Source: a virus. From it: a stretch of 42,129 nt of DNA. Positions 16,424 to 23,309 of the stretch are shown one piece after another. Location: IMG/VR virus record IMGVR_UViG_3300025313_000046, positions 1 through 42,129 of that record. One strand, 5' to 3'. Within the stretch, counting starts at the first letter, position 1, and every line of letters starts with the position of its first letter. The notes below the pieces were generated by a model that was not told the DNA's origin, made no database searches, and saw only the letters and a list, made by a program, of their open reading frames with translations. The position numbers and the translations under genes are program-made.

Positions 16424-17245
16424 TTAGAAGTCCTTATATGACTTAAGTTCACCCCAACTAGGACCGATTTTGAAATTCATTGGGATGATTAAAGGGTCGT
16501 CATCCCCTACTAACAACTCTATCTCAGCCTCCTTCTTGATAGTGCGACAGGTATAGCGAACAACATCTTCACTGTTCGGCACAACAACGCCCACCGAGTC
16601 GTGTACTTGTAGTTGAACATCAAGACCATGTGAGCGAATTTCCCAAGGCGTCAAAGCTTTAGCTTCGCTAAGGCTATCAGTCTTAAAAATGTTGCAAAGC
16701 TTGTTCAGCAGGTGAACAAGTAAGTGGCCCACCGTAGACTGTGGATAGAAGGCAAACCCCGCCCTTTCCATCTCAGCATCGTAGATACCGTAAAAGGTTT
16801 TCTTCCACTTAAATGGTGGAGGCAAGTGTATAGTTCGATCACGACTTAGCTGGGTTTTTACCCAAGCTTGATACCCTGACTTAATTTCTGGGAAAATCGC
16901 ATGGTGAATGTTTTGAATCATCTCAGCATAGTTCGTAGGCAAACCTGAGATAGTCGCAAACTTTATCTTACCAAGACCATAGTTATTTGCGTGATTTGAT
17001 TTCTTACCTATGTCTCGTTCTTCTTCATCGTCTTTAGTAAACTCTTGCCAAGGCTTGCGCCTAAAGATATCTCGTGGCATCTTTAGCTTATTCTCTTGGA
17101 CGAACTTACCTATGAGTTTTGCTGTACCGAGGTGGGTGTCGCGACCTTCAAGATACCACTGTTTCATAAGCGGAATAGGACCACGCCAGGCGCAAACACG
17201 GGATTCTGCTTGACCATAATCCCCAAAGATAAAAACGTTCTTCAT
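16424..17245 (-). CDS. Family A DNA polymerase, palm/fingers half (motifs A, B, C)
   Basis: 273 aa beginning directly at motif A. D9YGQAESR (catalytic Asp9, Glu14); motif B R77-D-I-G-K81 with Tyr89-Gly; a phage-type YPQSTVG; motif C QVHDSV with catalytic Asp216. So both metal Asp, Arg77, Lys81 and Tyr89 are present. Residue 85 is His where E. coli Pol I has Phe762 and T7 has Tyr526, and motif C reads HDS instead of HDE. Exonuclease, thumb and first palm part are absent; they are encoded at 18205-19905. The product should bind that protein to form the enzyme. ATGA overlap with the dCTP deaminase gene. Confidence 0.9.
   Translation of the reverse strand: MKNVFIFGDYGQAESRVCAWRGPIPLMKQWYLEGRDTHLGTAKLIGKFVQENKLKMPRDIFRRKPWQEFTKDDEEERDIGKKSNHANNYGLGKIKFATISGLPTNYAEMIQNIHHAIFPEIKSGYQAWVKTQLSRDRTIHLPPPFKWKKTFYGIYDAEMERAGFAFYPQSTVGHLLVHLLNKLCNIFKTDSLSEAKALTPWEIRSHGLDVQLQVHDSVGVVVPNSEDVVRYTCRTIKKEAEIELLVGDDDPLIIPMNFKIGPSWGELKSYKDF
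16703..16717 (-). repeat. Dispersed 15-bp palindrome, copy 3
   Basis: Reads GTTCACCTGCTGAAC on the minus strand, identical to copy 6. Arms extend to seven bases (TTGTTCA/TGAACAA). It lies in the palm-half polymerase gene (codons for VHLLN). Confidence 0.8.
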
Positions 17246-17745
17246 GCTTTAGCTTGCTCAACCCCCACCGCATTTTGGTATCTACCACTGTACGGGAACT
17301 CCGCATCACCAGAAAGTCTATGAACTATTAACTGAGCGAAGCGCATCCCAGGCCATATTGGTAGAGCTTGGTAACGAGTGACGTTACGTACCTCAAAAGT
17401 GCCGACTCCACTCCAACCAGGATCAAACCAGAAAGCTAGAGAGTGATCGAAACCTTGACGAGCCCGTGTTGATTTTAGCTTACAGTCGATGGCGTAGCCG
17501 TTTGGGACCACGATGCGTTCCATAGTTTCTATCAGGACAAAATGCCCTGGAGGAAGTATGTGAGGGAATCGCTCTGTGAATCCACCAAGGTCGTAAGTGA
17601 TCCACACATTATGATCACTCTCACGTATTAGTTTATTTCCGATTCGTATGTCGATGGACGCTGGATTTACCAATGTCTCATCATATGGTTGTACTAACCA
17701 TCCAGTACGTCCTAACGACTTGAGGTCTCTGTCACAAAGAATCAT
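17242..17745 (-). CDS. dcd: dCTP deaminase (Dcd/dUTPase superfamily)
   Basis: 167 aa; GGAG seven bases before ATG. Opening MILCDRDLKSL and NPASIDIRIGN match Dcd. LPPGHFVLIETMERIVVP, then Ser92, Arg96, WFDPGWSGVGTFEVRN with Glu118 in the place of E. coli catalytic Glu138, then PGMRFAQLIVHRLSG and a C-terminal YQNAVGV arm. It deaminates dCTP to dUTP (bifunctional enzymes go on to dUMP), feeding dTMP synthesis. Length is near the 190-residue norm. It sits between the two polymerase halves, coupled to both sides by overlaps. E. coli Arg110 is Lys91 here. Confidence 0.85.
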   Translation of the reverse strand: MILCDRDLKSLGRTGWLVQPYDETLVNPASIDIRIGNKLIRESDHNVWITYDLGGFTERFPHILPPGHFVLIETMERIVVPNGYAIDCKLKSTRARQGFDHSLAFWFDPGWSGVGTFEVRNVTRYQALPIWPGMRFAQLIVHRLSGDAEFPYSGRYQNAVGVEQAKA

Positions 17746-18208
17746 GGTGGGGCTCCGGTGGGAAAACTATGATGTTAAACCTCTGACGAAGCATTTCCAC
17801 ATCTGGGGTTCTTTTGTAGACTCTGAACAATTCGTGAAGGGAGAAGTAGACAGGTTTGTTGTTTTCTTGTGCAAACACCATTTCTTTGTCTGCTCCATAA
17901 GATGCTCCGGGGAGTCTTAGCAAACCATCACAACGAAGTATCCATTTGAAATCTAGGTCCAGCCACTCCTGTTCGGGATTCTGATGTTGTAGGTTCCAAA
18001 ACCAATTGAGATGTGGAACGTATGGGGCGAAGTTATGAAGTCTTAGAATCTCCGCGTATTTAATAGCATTTGCGACTGAGAGTTCAGGAGTTCCTCCTGT
18101 CATGAGTGGGCCAGCGATGTATATGTGAGGTGTAAAGTTCATTGAAACCTCGTATGCATACGGCCAGTATATTGTTGGTGTTCCTGGAAACTGTGGCCAC
18201 AAGGTCAT
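17732..18208 (-). CDS. Nucleoside 2-deoxyribosyltransferase/DUF4406-like protein
   Basis: 158 aa from ATG 18208 (ATGA overlap). An ATG at 18142 with GAGG six bases upstream would give 136 aa starting MNFTPHIYIAGPL, exactly where the family fold begins, and may be the true start. Motifs: IYIAGPLMTGG (nucleotide loop), DLDFKWILRCDGLLRLPGAS, YGADKEMVFAQENNKPVYF, as in nucleoside deoxyribosyltransferases and dNMP hydrolases (Rcl-like). It probably cleaves or transfers a base or sugar of a deoxynucleotide; which one cannot be told. It lies between the polymerase halves with dCTP deaminase. Confidence 0.7.
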   Translation of the reverse strand: MTLWPQFPGTPTIYWPYAYEVSMNFTPHIYIAGPLMTGGTPELSVANAIKYAEILRLHNFAPYVPHLNWFWNLQHQNPEQEWLDLDFKWILRCDGLLRLPGASYGADKEMVFAQENNKPVYFSLHELFRVYKRTPDVEMLRQRFNIIVFPPEPHHDSL

Positions 18209-19905
18209 TTTGGAATAAATAGTTGTCTAGCTATTGGATAACGCCAAGGAACATTTTGAAGATTCGTCCCTGTTCCAAGGATCGACCTGACCGACGACCA
18301 CCTTGCGCCATCTGTTCCTCCTAGCTTGTAGTGAGAATGCATACGACCATCTTCACCTAATTCTTGCTCTACTATGTCACCTTTGAGGTCTAACACCCCT
18401 CGTAAATCCTGGATATATCTTAAGACTTCGTCTTGATATTTGTCAGCAAAATGCTGTAGAGCATATTTATCTGAGGTAACAGAGCGTTTACCAGACCGCT
18501 TGTCTACCTTATATCTTGGTTGATAACCTTTTGTCTTGTACAAGAGAGCTGACATTTGCTTAGGTGAGTTAACATTAAGATGCCATCCCAACGTTTTATC
18601 AATAGACCTCTGAAGTTCTTGAACACGGGCTTCTAACTCTGTCTTAGCTATAGCTCTTTTCGCAATATCTATCGCTACACCAAACCATTCCATTCTCAGG
18701 GAATTCAAAAAAGAATCCATATAGTGTTCAATGAAGTATTCCCATACGTCCTCTTCGTGGGCTTCCGTTTCCATCTTTTCCGCAACTTCTATCGGTATCA
18801 TAACATCCATACAGTTGTATGCCCAGAAAGCGTGTTCCCCGTACTCAGGGCGCCACTGTCTTCCGTCGTCTTTATAGTATGGTGTCTCTGTATAGTGAGA
18901 TGTTACGAAAGCAAGTCCATGTCCAGGTTCATCAAATCTTGGCTTTATAGCTGACCACTCGCTCTTAGCAGCACCAAAGTCTGGATATAAGCAGTGATGG
19001 AGTAACATGGTGCAGATGCGAGGAAACCTTGGATAAATCTTAGCAAGCCACATATACATCCAATCAAAGGCTAGGTTGTGGCCTATTTTTTCAATTTTAG
19101 AATTCGCTAAGACTGTAGCTAAGAGTTGCCAGATAGCCGCTTCTTCTTCAAGAGTCCAGTAGTTTACCCCTGACTGACGTACAAATGGTATACAAAGAGC
19201 TTGGTCTTTACGATAGCCAATACCAAAGCAGGCAATATGACCAGGGCGATTAGCTGTGTACCACGATGTTTCTATGTCAAAAGATATTCGTTTCTGCTCA
19301 TTACATTCGCGAAGGTAATCTATGACTGTACGAAACGATGGACCTGTTAGAGCCTCACGTTTTGGTGGGCGTATCTCTGGGAAGAGGCTTTGTTCTATTC
19401 CTCGTTTTATGTCTATATGAGCAAATACAGGCTCCCACTTGAACATACCACGAAGAATCCAAGCAGGATGGACGGTAGCTAGACATTTTTGCCCTGGGAT
19501 AATTGTAGAGGGAAGGATGGAGCCTCGCCACTTCTGAATTCCTTTTTTACCAGTAAAGACTTGCAGAGGTTCATTTCCACATAATATGACACAATTTGGC
19601 TTAACCTCTTTGAGCTCTCTTGTAACACGTTCGACTTCTTTCTGTAAAATGTAAGGAGGTAAGTCAAAGATAGAAGTACCAACACGAATCGGAAACTCAA
19701 CGATATTAGTAACGTAAACATCATTAGTCCGAGAAATCTTGTAGGCTCCCAGGGCCGCGTTGAGGCGACGCCCTGCGGCTCCTACAAATGGTATCCCTTG
19801 AGCTATCTCCTCGGAAGCAGGGGCCATTCCTACGACAGCGAGTTTTGCGTTTTGTGGGCCACTCGCTTTAACTCGCTTTGTTATGTCGAAGGAGGTGTAG
19901 GCCAT
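18205..19905 (-). CDS. Uracil-DNA glycosylase domain fused to exonuclease and N-terminal part of family A DNA polymerase
   Basis: 566 aa, three parts. (1) Residues 20-165: family-4-like UDG, with G26MAPASEE then GIPFVGAAG (motif 1), VYVTNIVEFP, and H146PAW (motif 2). The iron-sulfur Cys set of family 4 is not complete. (2) About 205-370: 3'-5' exonuclease with D210-I-E212, N278-D281 and Y363-NCM-D367, all catalytic acids kept. (3) About 385-566: polymerase thumb and start of palm, with GTDGARWSS and TNLQNVPWRYPIARQLFIPK. The protein ends exactly before motif A, which opens the gene at 16424-17245. So this is half of a bipartite polymerase. Confidence 0.9.
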   Translation of the reverse strand: MAYTSFDITKRVKASGPQNAKLAVVGMAPASEEIAQGIPFVGAAGRRLNAALGAYKISRTNDVYVTNIVEFPIRVGTSIFDLPPYILQKEVERVTRELKEVKPNCVILCGNEPLQVFTGKKGIQKWRGSILPSTIIPGQKCLATVHPAWILRGMFKWEPVFAHIDIKRGIEQSLFPEIRPPKREALTGPSFRTVIDYLRECNEQKRISFDIETSWYTANRPGHIACFGIGYRKDQALCIPFVRQSGVNYWTLEEEAAIWQLLATVLANSKIEKIGHNLAFDWMYMWLAKIYPRFPRICTMLLHHCLYPDFGAAKSEWSAIKPRFDEPGHGLAFVTSHYTETPYYKDDGRQWRPEYGEHAFWAYNCMDVMIPIEVAEKMETEAHEEDVWEYFIEHYMDSFLNSLRMEWFGVAIDIAKRAIAKTELEARVQELQRSIDKTLGWHLNVNSPKQMSALLYKTKGYQPRYKVDKRSGKRSVTSDKYALQHFADKYQDEVLRYIQDLRGVLDLKGDIVEQELGEDGRMHSHYKLGGTDGARWSSVRSILGTGTNLQNVPWRYPIARQLFIPK

Positions 19906-19927
19906 TATTCACTCGTCTTCCATTGAC

Positions 19928-21250
19928 TCATTCTTCTATTACCTCCTTGGACGTTTCTAGCTCCGTTAATCTTCTTCTAATCTTTTCATAATTTCCCGGA
20001 TCACCCTCAACGCCGATAAAATATCGTCCAGTGTTGAAAGCCGCAACCAAAGTTGACCCTCCACCACTAAATGGGTCAAAAACAATCTCGTTGACGACAG
20101 ATGAAGCTTCAATATAGGTTTCGACAAGTTCAACAGGTTTCTCGTTTTCGTGCCAGAGACCTGGTTGTCTAGAGATTCCAAGTCCTTCAGGAGTTGCTCG
20201 ACTAAGTAGTCGACGGACTCCATCTGGGTCAGGCTTGGCTCCCCAGATGAAAGTCTCGTAGGTAGATAGGAACGTGGAGTAGGGATCGGAGATACTTGGC
20301 TGTCCGGTCTTGAACCATATGAGCGGTCTTTGTCGGACATGAAACCCCACCTTTGTTAATTGAGTTATCCACCATTCTAACTCTTGAGCGGGAAAGAAAC
20401 AGTAGAAATGCGAAGCAGGCTTCATGACTTTAAACAAAAGAGGGAAAACTTCTAACAACATAGGGCGAACATGACCTACTGTATCATCGTAAGATGCGAC
20501 CCACTTCGATGTCCATTGTGATGAGTGTTCAAAATCAATGGCCCAGGGTGGGTCCATGAAAATTAAGTCCACAGAGTCAGGCTCCATAGTCTTGAGAATA
20601 TCTCGACAGTCGGCATTATGAATAATACCACTCCCAAAGGTGGTAGAATTTTCAGCTGGCGTTATTCCAAGTTCTTGAGATCGTCGTTTTGCCAACTCTC
20701 TGAGAAGTTCTAGCTCTCGCTCTCTTTTAGCTGTAGTGATGGCTCCCCGCCGTGACGGACGACCTACGACTCTTTCATTAGAAGTGAAGTTGGCGAGCAT
20801 GAGGTCTTCAGAGACTTTACCGACAGAGAGGCCCAGAGCTTCTGCTGTTTTACGAGTACTCCACTCCTCCCCACTCTCTTTGGCAGAAACTTCGCGAAGT
20901 GAATGAATCTCTTGAATGGCTTGGACTTCTTCTTGCCATGTCAGTTGTTTTCTTTTGTGATTCTCGTCAAACTCTAGCTCTTTTCTTTCCAGAAGAGGGA
21001 GCGTTTCAAAGATCCGAGTAGGGATAGTAGATCGCCCAAGAAGCTTGAAAGCCTCAATACGACGACGGCCAGTAGCGAGAGTATTGTCGCGATAGATGAC
21101 GATAGGATTAATAAGGCCACGAAGCTTGATACTCTCTGCGAGCTCCGCGATGGTGGCTCCACTGATCTTACCATCTTCCAACTCTTTTCGTTGTCGATCA
21201 TCATCTTTGACAATGATTTGATCGATCGGAACTTCTATGTAGTCCTCCAT
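19928..21250 (-). CDS. ParB-like nuclease domain fused to beta-class DNA methyltransferase
   Basis: 440 aa; AAAGGAGAG before ATG. Residues 5-110: ParB/sulfiredoxin-type domain (LRGLINPIVIYRDNTLATGRRRIEA). Residues 130-150: helix-turn-helix-like (STRKTAEALGLSVGKVSEDL). Residues 205-435: methyltransferase with DPPW at 233-236 before FDPFSGGGST near 398, i.e. beta-class order, N6-adenine or N4-cytosine type. ParB-methyltransferase fusions are common in phages and are thought to guard phage DNA from restriction or mark it. The target sequence cannot be read from the protein. No partner nuclease gene is seen. Confidence 0.88.
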   Translation of the reverse strand: MEDYIEVPIDQIIVKDDDRQRKELEDGKISGATIAELAESIKLRGLINPIVIYRDNTLATGRRRIEAFKLLGRSTIPTRIFETLPLLERKELEFDENHKRKQLTWQEEVQAIQEIHSLREVSAKESGEEWSTRKTAEALGLSVGKVSEDLMLANFTSNERVVGRPSRRGAITTAKRERELELLRELAKRRSQELGITPAENSTTFGSGIIHNADCRDILKTMEPDSVDLIFMDPPWAIDFEHSSQWTSKWVASYDDTVGHVRPMLLEVFPLLFKVMKPASHFYCFFPAQELEWWITQLTKVGFHVRQRPLIWFKTGQPSISDPYSTFLSTYETFIWGAKPDPDGVRRLLSRATPEGLGISRQPGLWHENEKPVELVETYIEASSVVNEIVFDPFSGGGSTLVAAFNTGRYFIGVEGDPGNYEKIRRRLTELETSKEVIEE

Positions 21251-21270
21251 CGAATCTCTCCTTTAGAGGA

Positions 21271-21522
21271 CTATCGCTTTGTCTGAGCTTTAGCTTCCTC
21301 GACTACAAGTCTTCGTCGCTGAAACTCGTAACCATGAAATTTGTTGATAGCTGCGTTGGCTTCGGCGGGGTCTGCCATTGTCACGAAACCGAAGCCTTTG
21401 CTTTGCCCCGTCTCTCTGTCTGTGATAATGAGAGTCTCGACGACTGTGCCAACAGTACCAAACAACTCGCGAAGATCCTCTGCTGACGCATTGTAATTGA
21501 TATTTCCCACGTAAAGCTTCAT
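21271..21522 (-). CDS. RRM-domain RNA-binding protein
   Basis: 83 aa from ATG 21522, with GGGGGAG three bases upstream. A single, nearly bare RNA recognition motif: RNP2 LYVGNI at 3-8, RNP1 KGFGFVTM at 42-49, plus AINKFHGYEF and a basic tail (AKAQTKR). Such small RRM proteins are known in cyanobacteria and several proteobacteria, but are rare in phages. The transcript upstream is strongly structured (21523-21689), so the protein may bind its own leader or phage/host mRNA; that link is inference. Confidence 0.85.
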   Translation of the reverse strand: MKLYVGNINYNASAEDLRELFGTVGTVVETLIITDRETGQSKGFGFVTMADPAEANAAINKFHGYEFQRRRLVVEEAKAQTKR

Positions 21523-21689
21523 CGCTCCCCCTTGTAAGTGAGGAGGCCCTGTCTCATAACCAGGACCTCCTCGTCGCTTGCATTGTGGCTTTCGCCACCT
21601 TAATTTGCGAGCGACCTTTGTGGTTCGTTGGCTCAAAGGGCGCTAGGTTGTCGATACCCTTGCATGGCGCCCATCGATACTTCATGATT
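21523..21689 (-). promoter_or_regulatory. Structured leader RNA upstream of the RRM gene
   Basis: On the minus-strand transcript this gap folds almost completely. P1: 21540-21551 with 21561-21572 (12 bp including one G-U, 9-base loop). P2: 21573-21582 with 21606-21615 (9 of 10 paired), enclosing P3: 21585-21589 with 21594-21598 and a GAAA tetraloop (GNRA). P4: 21616-21620 with 21634-21638. P5: 21638-21643 with 21667-21672, which competes with P4. P1 and P2 abut with no unpaired base, and P1 ends eight bases before the Shine-Dalgarno. There is no U-run, so it is not a standard terminator. Confidence 0.6.
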
Positions 21690-22106
21690 CTAGATCATGT
21701 AGTCCAGGACCTTGGGCATCTGCTGACCCGAGCCCTCCGGATACTCCTCGTTCTTGACGGTGAATTGGATCTCCGCACCCAGGAGATCATCCGTGTCGTC
21801 GGTGTTGATCTTCGCGGCGGCGGCGAGACGTCCCAGGCGAACCCCCACGTCCATTGCCGCTCGGCGCTCCGAGTCGGTCGATGATCCCTCGACCTCCGGC
21901 GGAACCGGGATGTAGTTGTCGGTGACCTTCTGGCCTCGCCGATCCTCTGGTTCTGTCACCTCCACCTTGATCCCGAAGAACATGTTACCGTTCTTGTCAG
22001 GAGAGGCTGACGGTTTGATGTCTCTGATGATGCCAGAGTAGGTGATGTCCTCGTCCCAAGGCTCGCGAGATGTGGGGAGATCCCCCATCGAGACAGGTAG
22101 GCGCAT
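21690..22106 (-). CDS. DUF669-like protein, possible single-strand DNA binding/recombination factor
   Basis: 138 aa; AAAGGAGAG before ATG. Beta-rich: YSGIIRDIKPSASPDKNGNMFFGIKVEV in the first half; GAEIQFTVKNEEYPEG and PKVLDYMI at the end resemble phage DUF669/SSB-like proteins found beside Sak4-type recombinases. The neighbours fit (ATPase and nuclease upstream). GC-rich relative to both sides. The TAG stop lies within a CATGAT/ATCATG palindrome. Confidence 0.6.
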   Translation of the reverse strand: MRLPVSMGDLPTSREPWDEDITYSGIIRDIKPSASPDKNGNMFFGIKVEVTEPEDRRGQKVTDNYIPVPPEVEGSSTDSERRAAMDVGVRLGRLAAAAKINTDDTDDLLGAEIQFTVKNEEYPEGSGQQMPKVLDYMI

Positions 22107-22118
22107 GTTGCTCTCCTT

Positions 22119-22280
22119 TCATGCCGGGGTTACCGGCGACTGGAGGCTTTGTGAGCCTCTCAGAGCTCTTAGTCTATTTAGTTCACGTCGTAAAGCCTCC
22201 ACCTCAGCATCTCGCTCTGTGAGTAACTCCTCTAGATGTCTGTTATCTACTTCGTAACGCGGGAGAGTTCGACGAGTCAT
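22119..22280 (-). CDS. 53-residue coiled-coil protein
   Basis: ATG overlaps the stop of the Sak4-like gene (ATGA); the gene fills the gap to the DUF669-like gene. Residues 13-40 (RHLEELLTERDAEVEALRRE onward) are a clean heptad-like charged helix, followed by a Ser/Pro tail. Possibly an oligomerising partner of a neighbouring recombination protein. No family recognised. Confidence 0.6.
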   Translation of the reverse strand: MTRRTLPRYEVDNRHLEELLTERDAEVEALRRELNRLRALRGSQSLQSPVTPA

Positions 22281-23092
22281 TTCCAAATCTTCCTAAAGTC
22301 TGGCTCAACCTCAACCTCACCTTTTGTATCATATGATGTTCTCAAGTCTCTACTACCGTCAGGCATAACCCGACAGACCCATTTCGGTTTTCTGTCTTTG
22401 TCGAGAACGACGTTCAAAGCATAAAACTCTTGAACATATGCTGCTAGCTCGTAAGCAAAATGTCCCATGATAGATGGAACAACTTTCACGTTCATCGTAC
22501 CGATGTATTCTCGCTCGATGATACCACCATCCCCCTTTCTCTTAATGACCTTACCAGTATCAGTAGGAATCTCACCAACTTTTTCGTGGACTGTGAAGAT
22601 TAAGTCTTTGTCTTGTCTCGTAGAATAATCAATGAACTCAGAGATTGTTTCCTGACACATAGTTAGATATCCAGCCCAATTTCTTGGAGACAGAGTTGCT
22701 GAACCTTTGTCATCCCAATAGGTGATTAGACGTAAGGCGTGAGCAAAAGCAAGGGTTAGAGAGTCTATTACGATAGTTCCAGCTTCCTTAGCTTCGGGCT
22801 TTGACTCTAAGTCTTCTGCAAATTGAGCAAATTTGAGCCAACCTTTTGGCTCCTTTAAGGGCTTTTCGTTCGCAACGAATCTCTTGAGCCGAAGACTCAA
22901 CTTCTCTTCGACTAGAGCTTCGTCAAGCTCCCAACAGAAGATGTCACCTTTCTCGATTAGGGGGACGACGAAGGGGAGGGAGCGAAGCTTTCGGTCGGCG
23001 TCGATTACGAGGAGTGGGCGACGTGGAGCTGTCTTTACGTACATTGTCGTCTTGCCACTTCCTGGGGGTCCCATCAGGATGCAGGATCGCAT
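22277..23092 (-). CDS. Sak4-like RecA-fold recombination ATPase
   Basis: 271 aa from ATG 23092 with AAGGAG seven bases upstream (an in-frame TTG at 23110 is less likely). Walker A GPPGSGKTT at residues 8-16, Walker B TIVIDSLTLAF near 105, DLIFTVHEKV as sensor-like strand, then a beta C-terminal part. This is the pattern of phage AAA_24/Sak4 single-strand annealing ATPases. With the Cas4-like nuclease and DUF669-like protein it makes a recombination cassette. A small zinc-type gene overlaps its first 149 bases. Confidence 0.78.
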   Translation of the reverse strand: MRSCILMGPPGSGKTTMYVKTAPRRPLLVIDADRKLRSLPFVVPLIEKGDIFCWELDEALVEEKLSLRLKRFVANEKPLKEPKGWLKFAQFAEDLESKPEAKEAGTIVIDSLTLAFAHALRLITYWDDKGSATLSPRNWAGYLTMCQETISEFIDYSTRQDKDLIFTVHEKVGEIPTDTGKVIKRKGDGGIIEREYIGTMNVKVVPSIMGHFAYELAAYVQEFYALNVVLDKDRKPKWVCRVMPDGSRDLRTSYDTKGEVEVEPDFRKIWK

Positions 23093-23309
23093 TGTCAGGC
23101 TCCTTACCAACAGAAATTACATCGAGATTCCCAACCACTCCTGTGATTTCGAACAGCTCTAGATACCTATTCGAGATGACACAACGGTAGAAAGCTTTGA
23201 GAGACATCTCACACGTCGGACAACCACACTTGATATGGTTGTGTTTGGGGGCTCCCGCCCCCTGAACATGACTACACACTCCGACTACGGAAGTTGGTGG
23301 CTTAAGCAC
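22944..23309 (-). CDS. Small Cys/His protein overlapping the Sak4-like gene
   Basis: GTG at 23309 shares a base with the upstream TAG (TAGTG, also seen at 25770) and has GAGGGG five bases before it. 121 aa. Residues 1-72 look like real protein, with CSH, HNHIKCGCPTCE (possible zinc site) and a folded-looking stretch. The last 49 residues, Arg/Pro-rich, overlap the ATPase gene in another frame and look imposed by it. A 149-base overlap is unusual; an indel near 23090 hiding an earlier stop is possible. Confidence 0.45.
   Translation of the reverse strand: MLKPPTSVVGVCSHVQGAGAPKHNHIKCGCPTCEMSLKAFYRCVISNRYLELFEITGVVGNLDVISVGKEPDNAILHPDGTPRKWQDDNVRKDSSTSPTPRNRRRPKASLPPLRRPPNRER

Noticed and set aside
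17242-18208. Intein or intron in the polymerase gene
   Set aside because: The intervening genes are dCTP deaminase and a deoxyribosyltransferase-like protein; no splicing-type Cys/His-Asn blocks or homing nuclease motifs are seen there.
16424-19905. Split polymerase as a sequencing error
   Set aside because: Two intact, coupled genes lie between the halves, so a single-base error cannot explain it.
19928-21250. ParB protein as a plasmid-type partition system
   Set aside because: No ParA gene; the ParB-type domain is fused to a methyltransferase, a different known family.
21540-21572. Rho-independent terminator before the RRM gene
   Set aside because: Strong stem but no U-run on either strand; better explained as leader structure.
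21523-21636. N-terminal extension of the RRM gene upstream of ATG 21522
   Set aside because: ATG 21522 has a strong Shine-Dalgarno and starts at the first RRM strand; the extension reads through hairpins and gives Arg/Pro-rich text.
21600-21645. tRNA-like GGTTCG near the RRM leader
   Set aside because: No cloverleaf, no GTTCRA T-loop with matching acceptor stem; no tRNA found elsewhere in the window.
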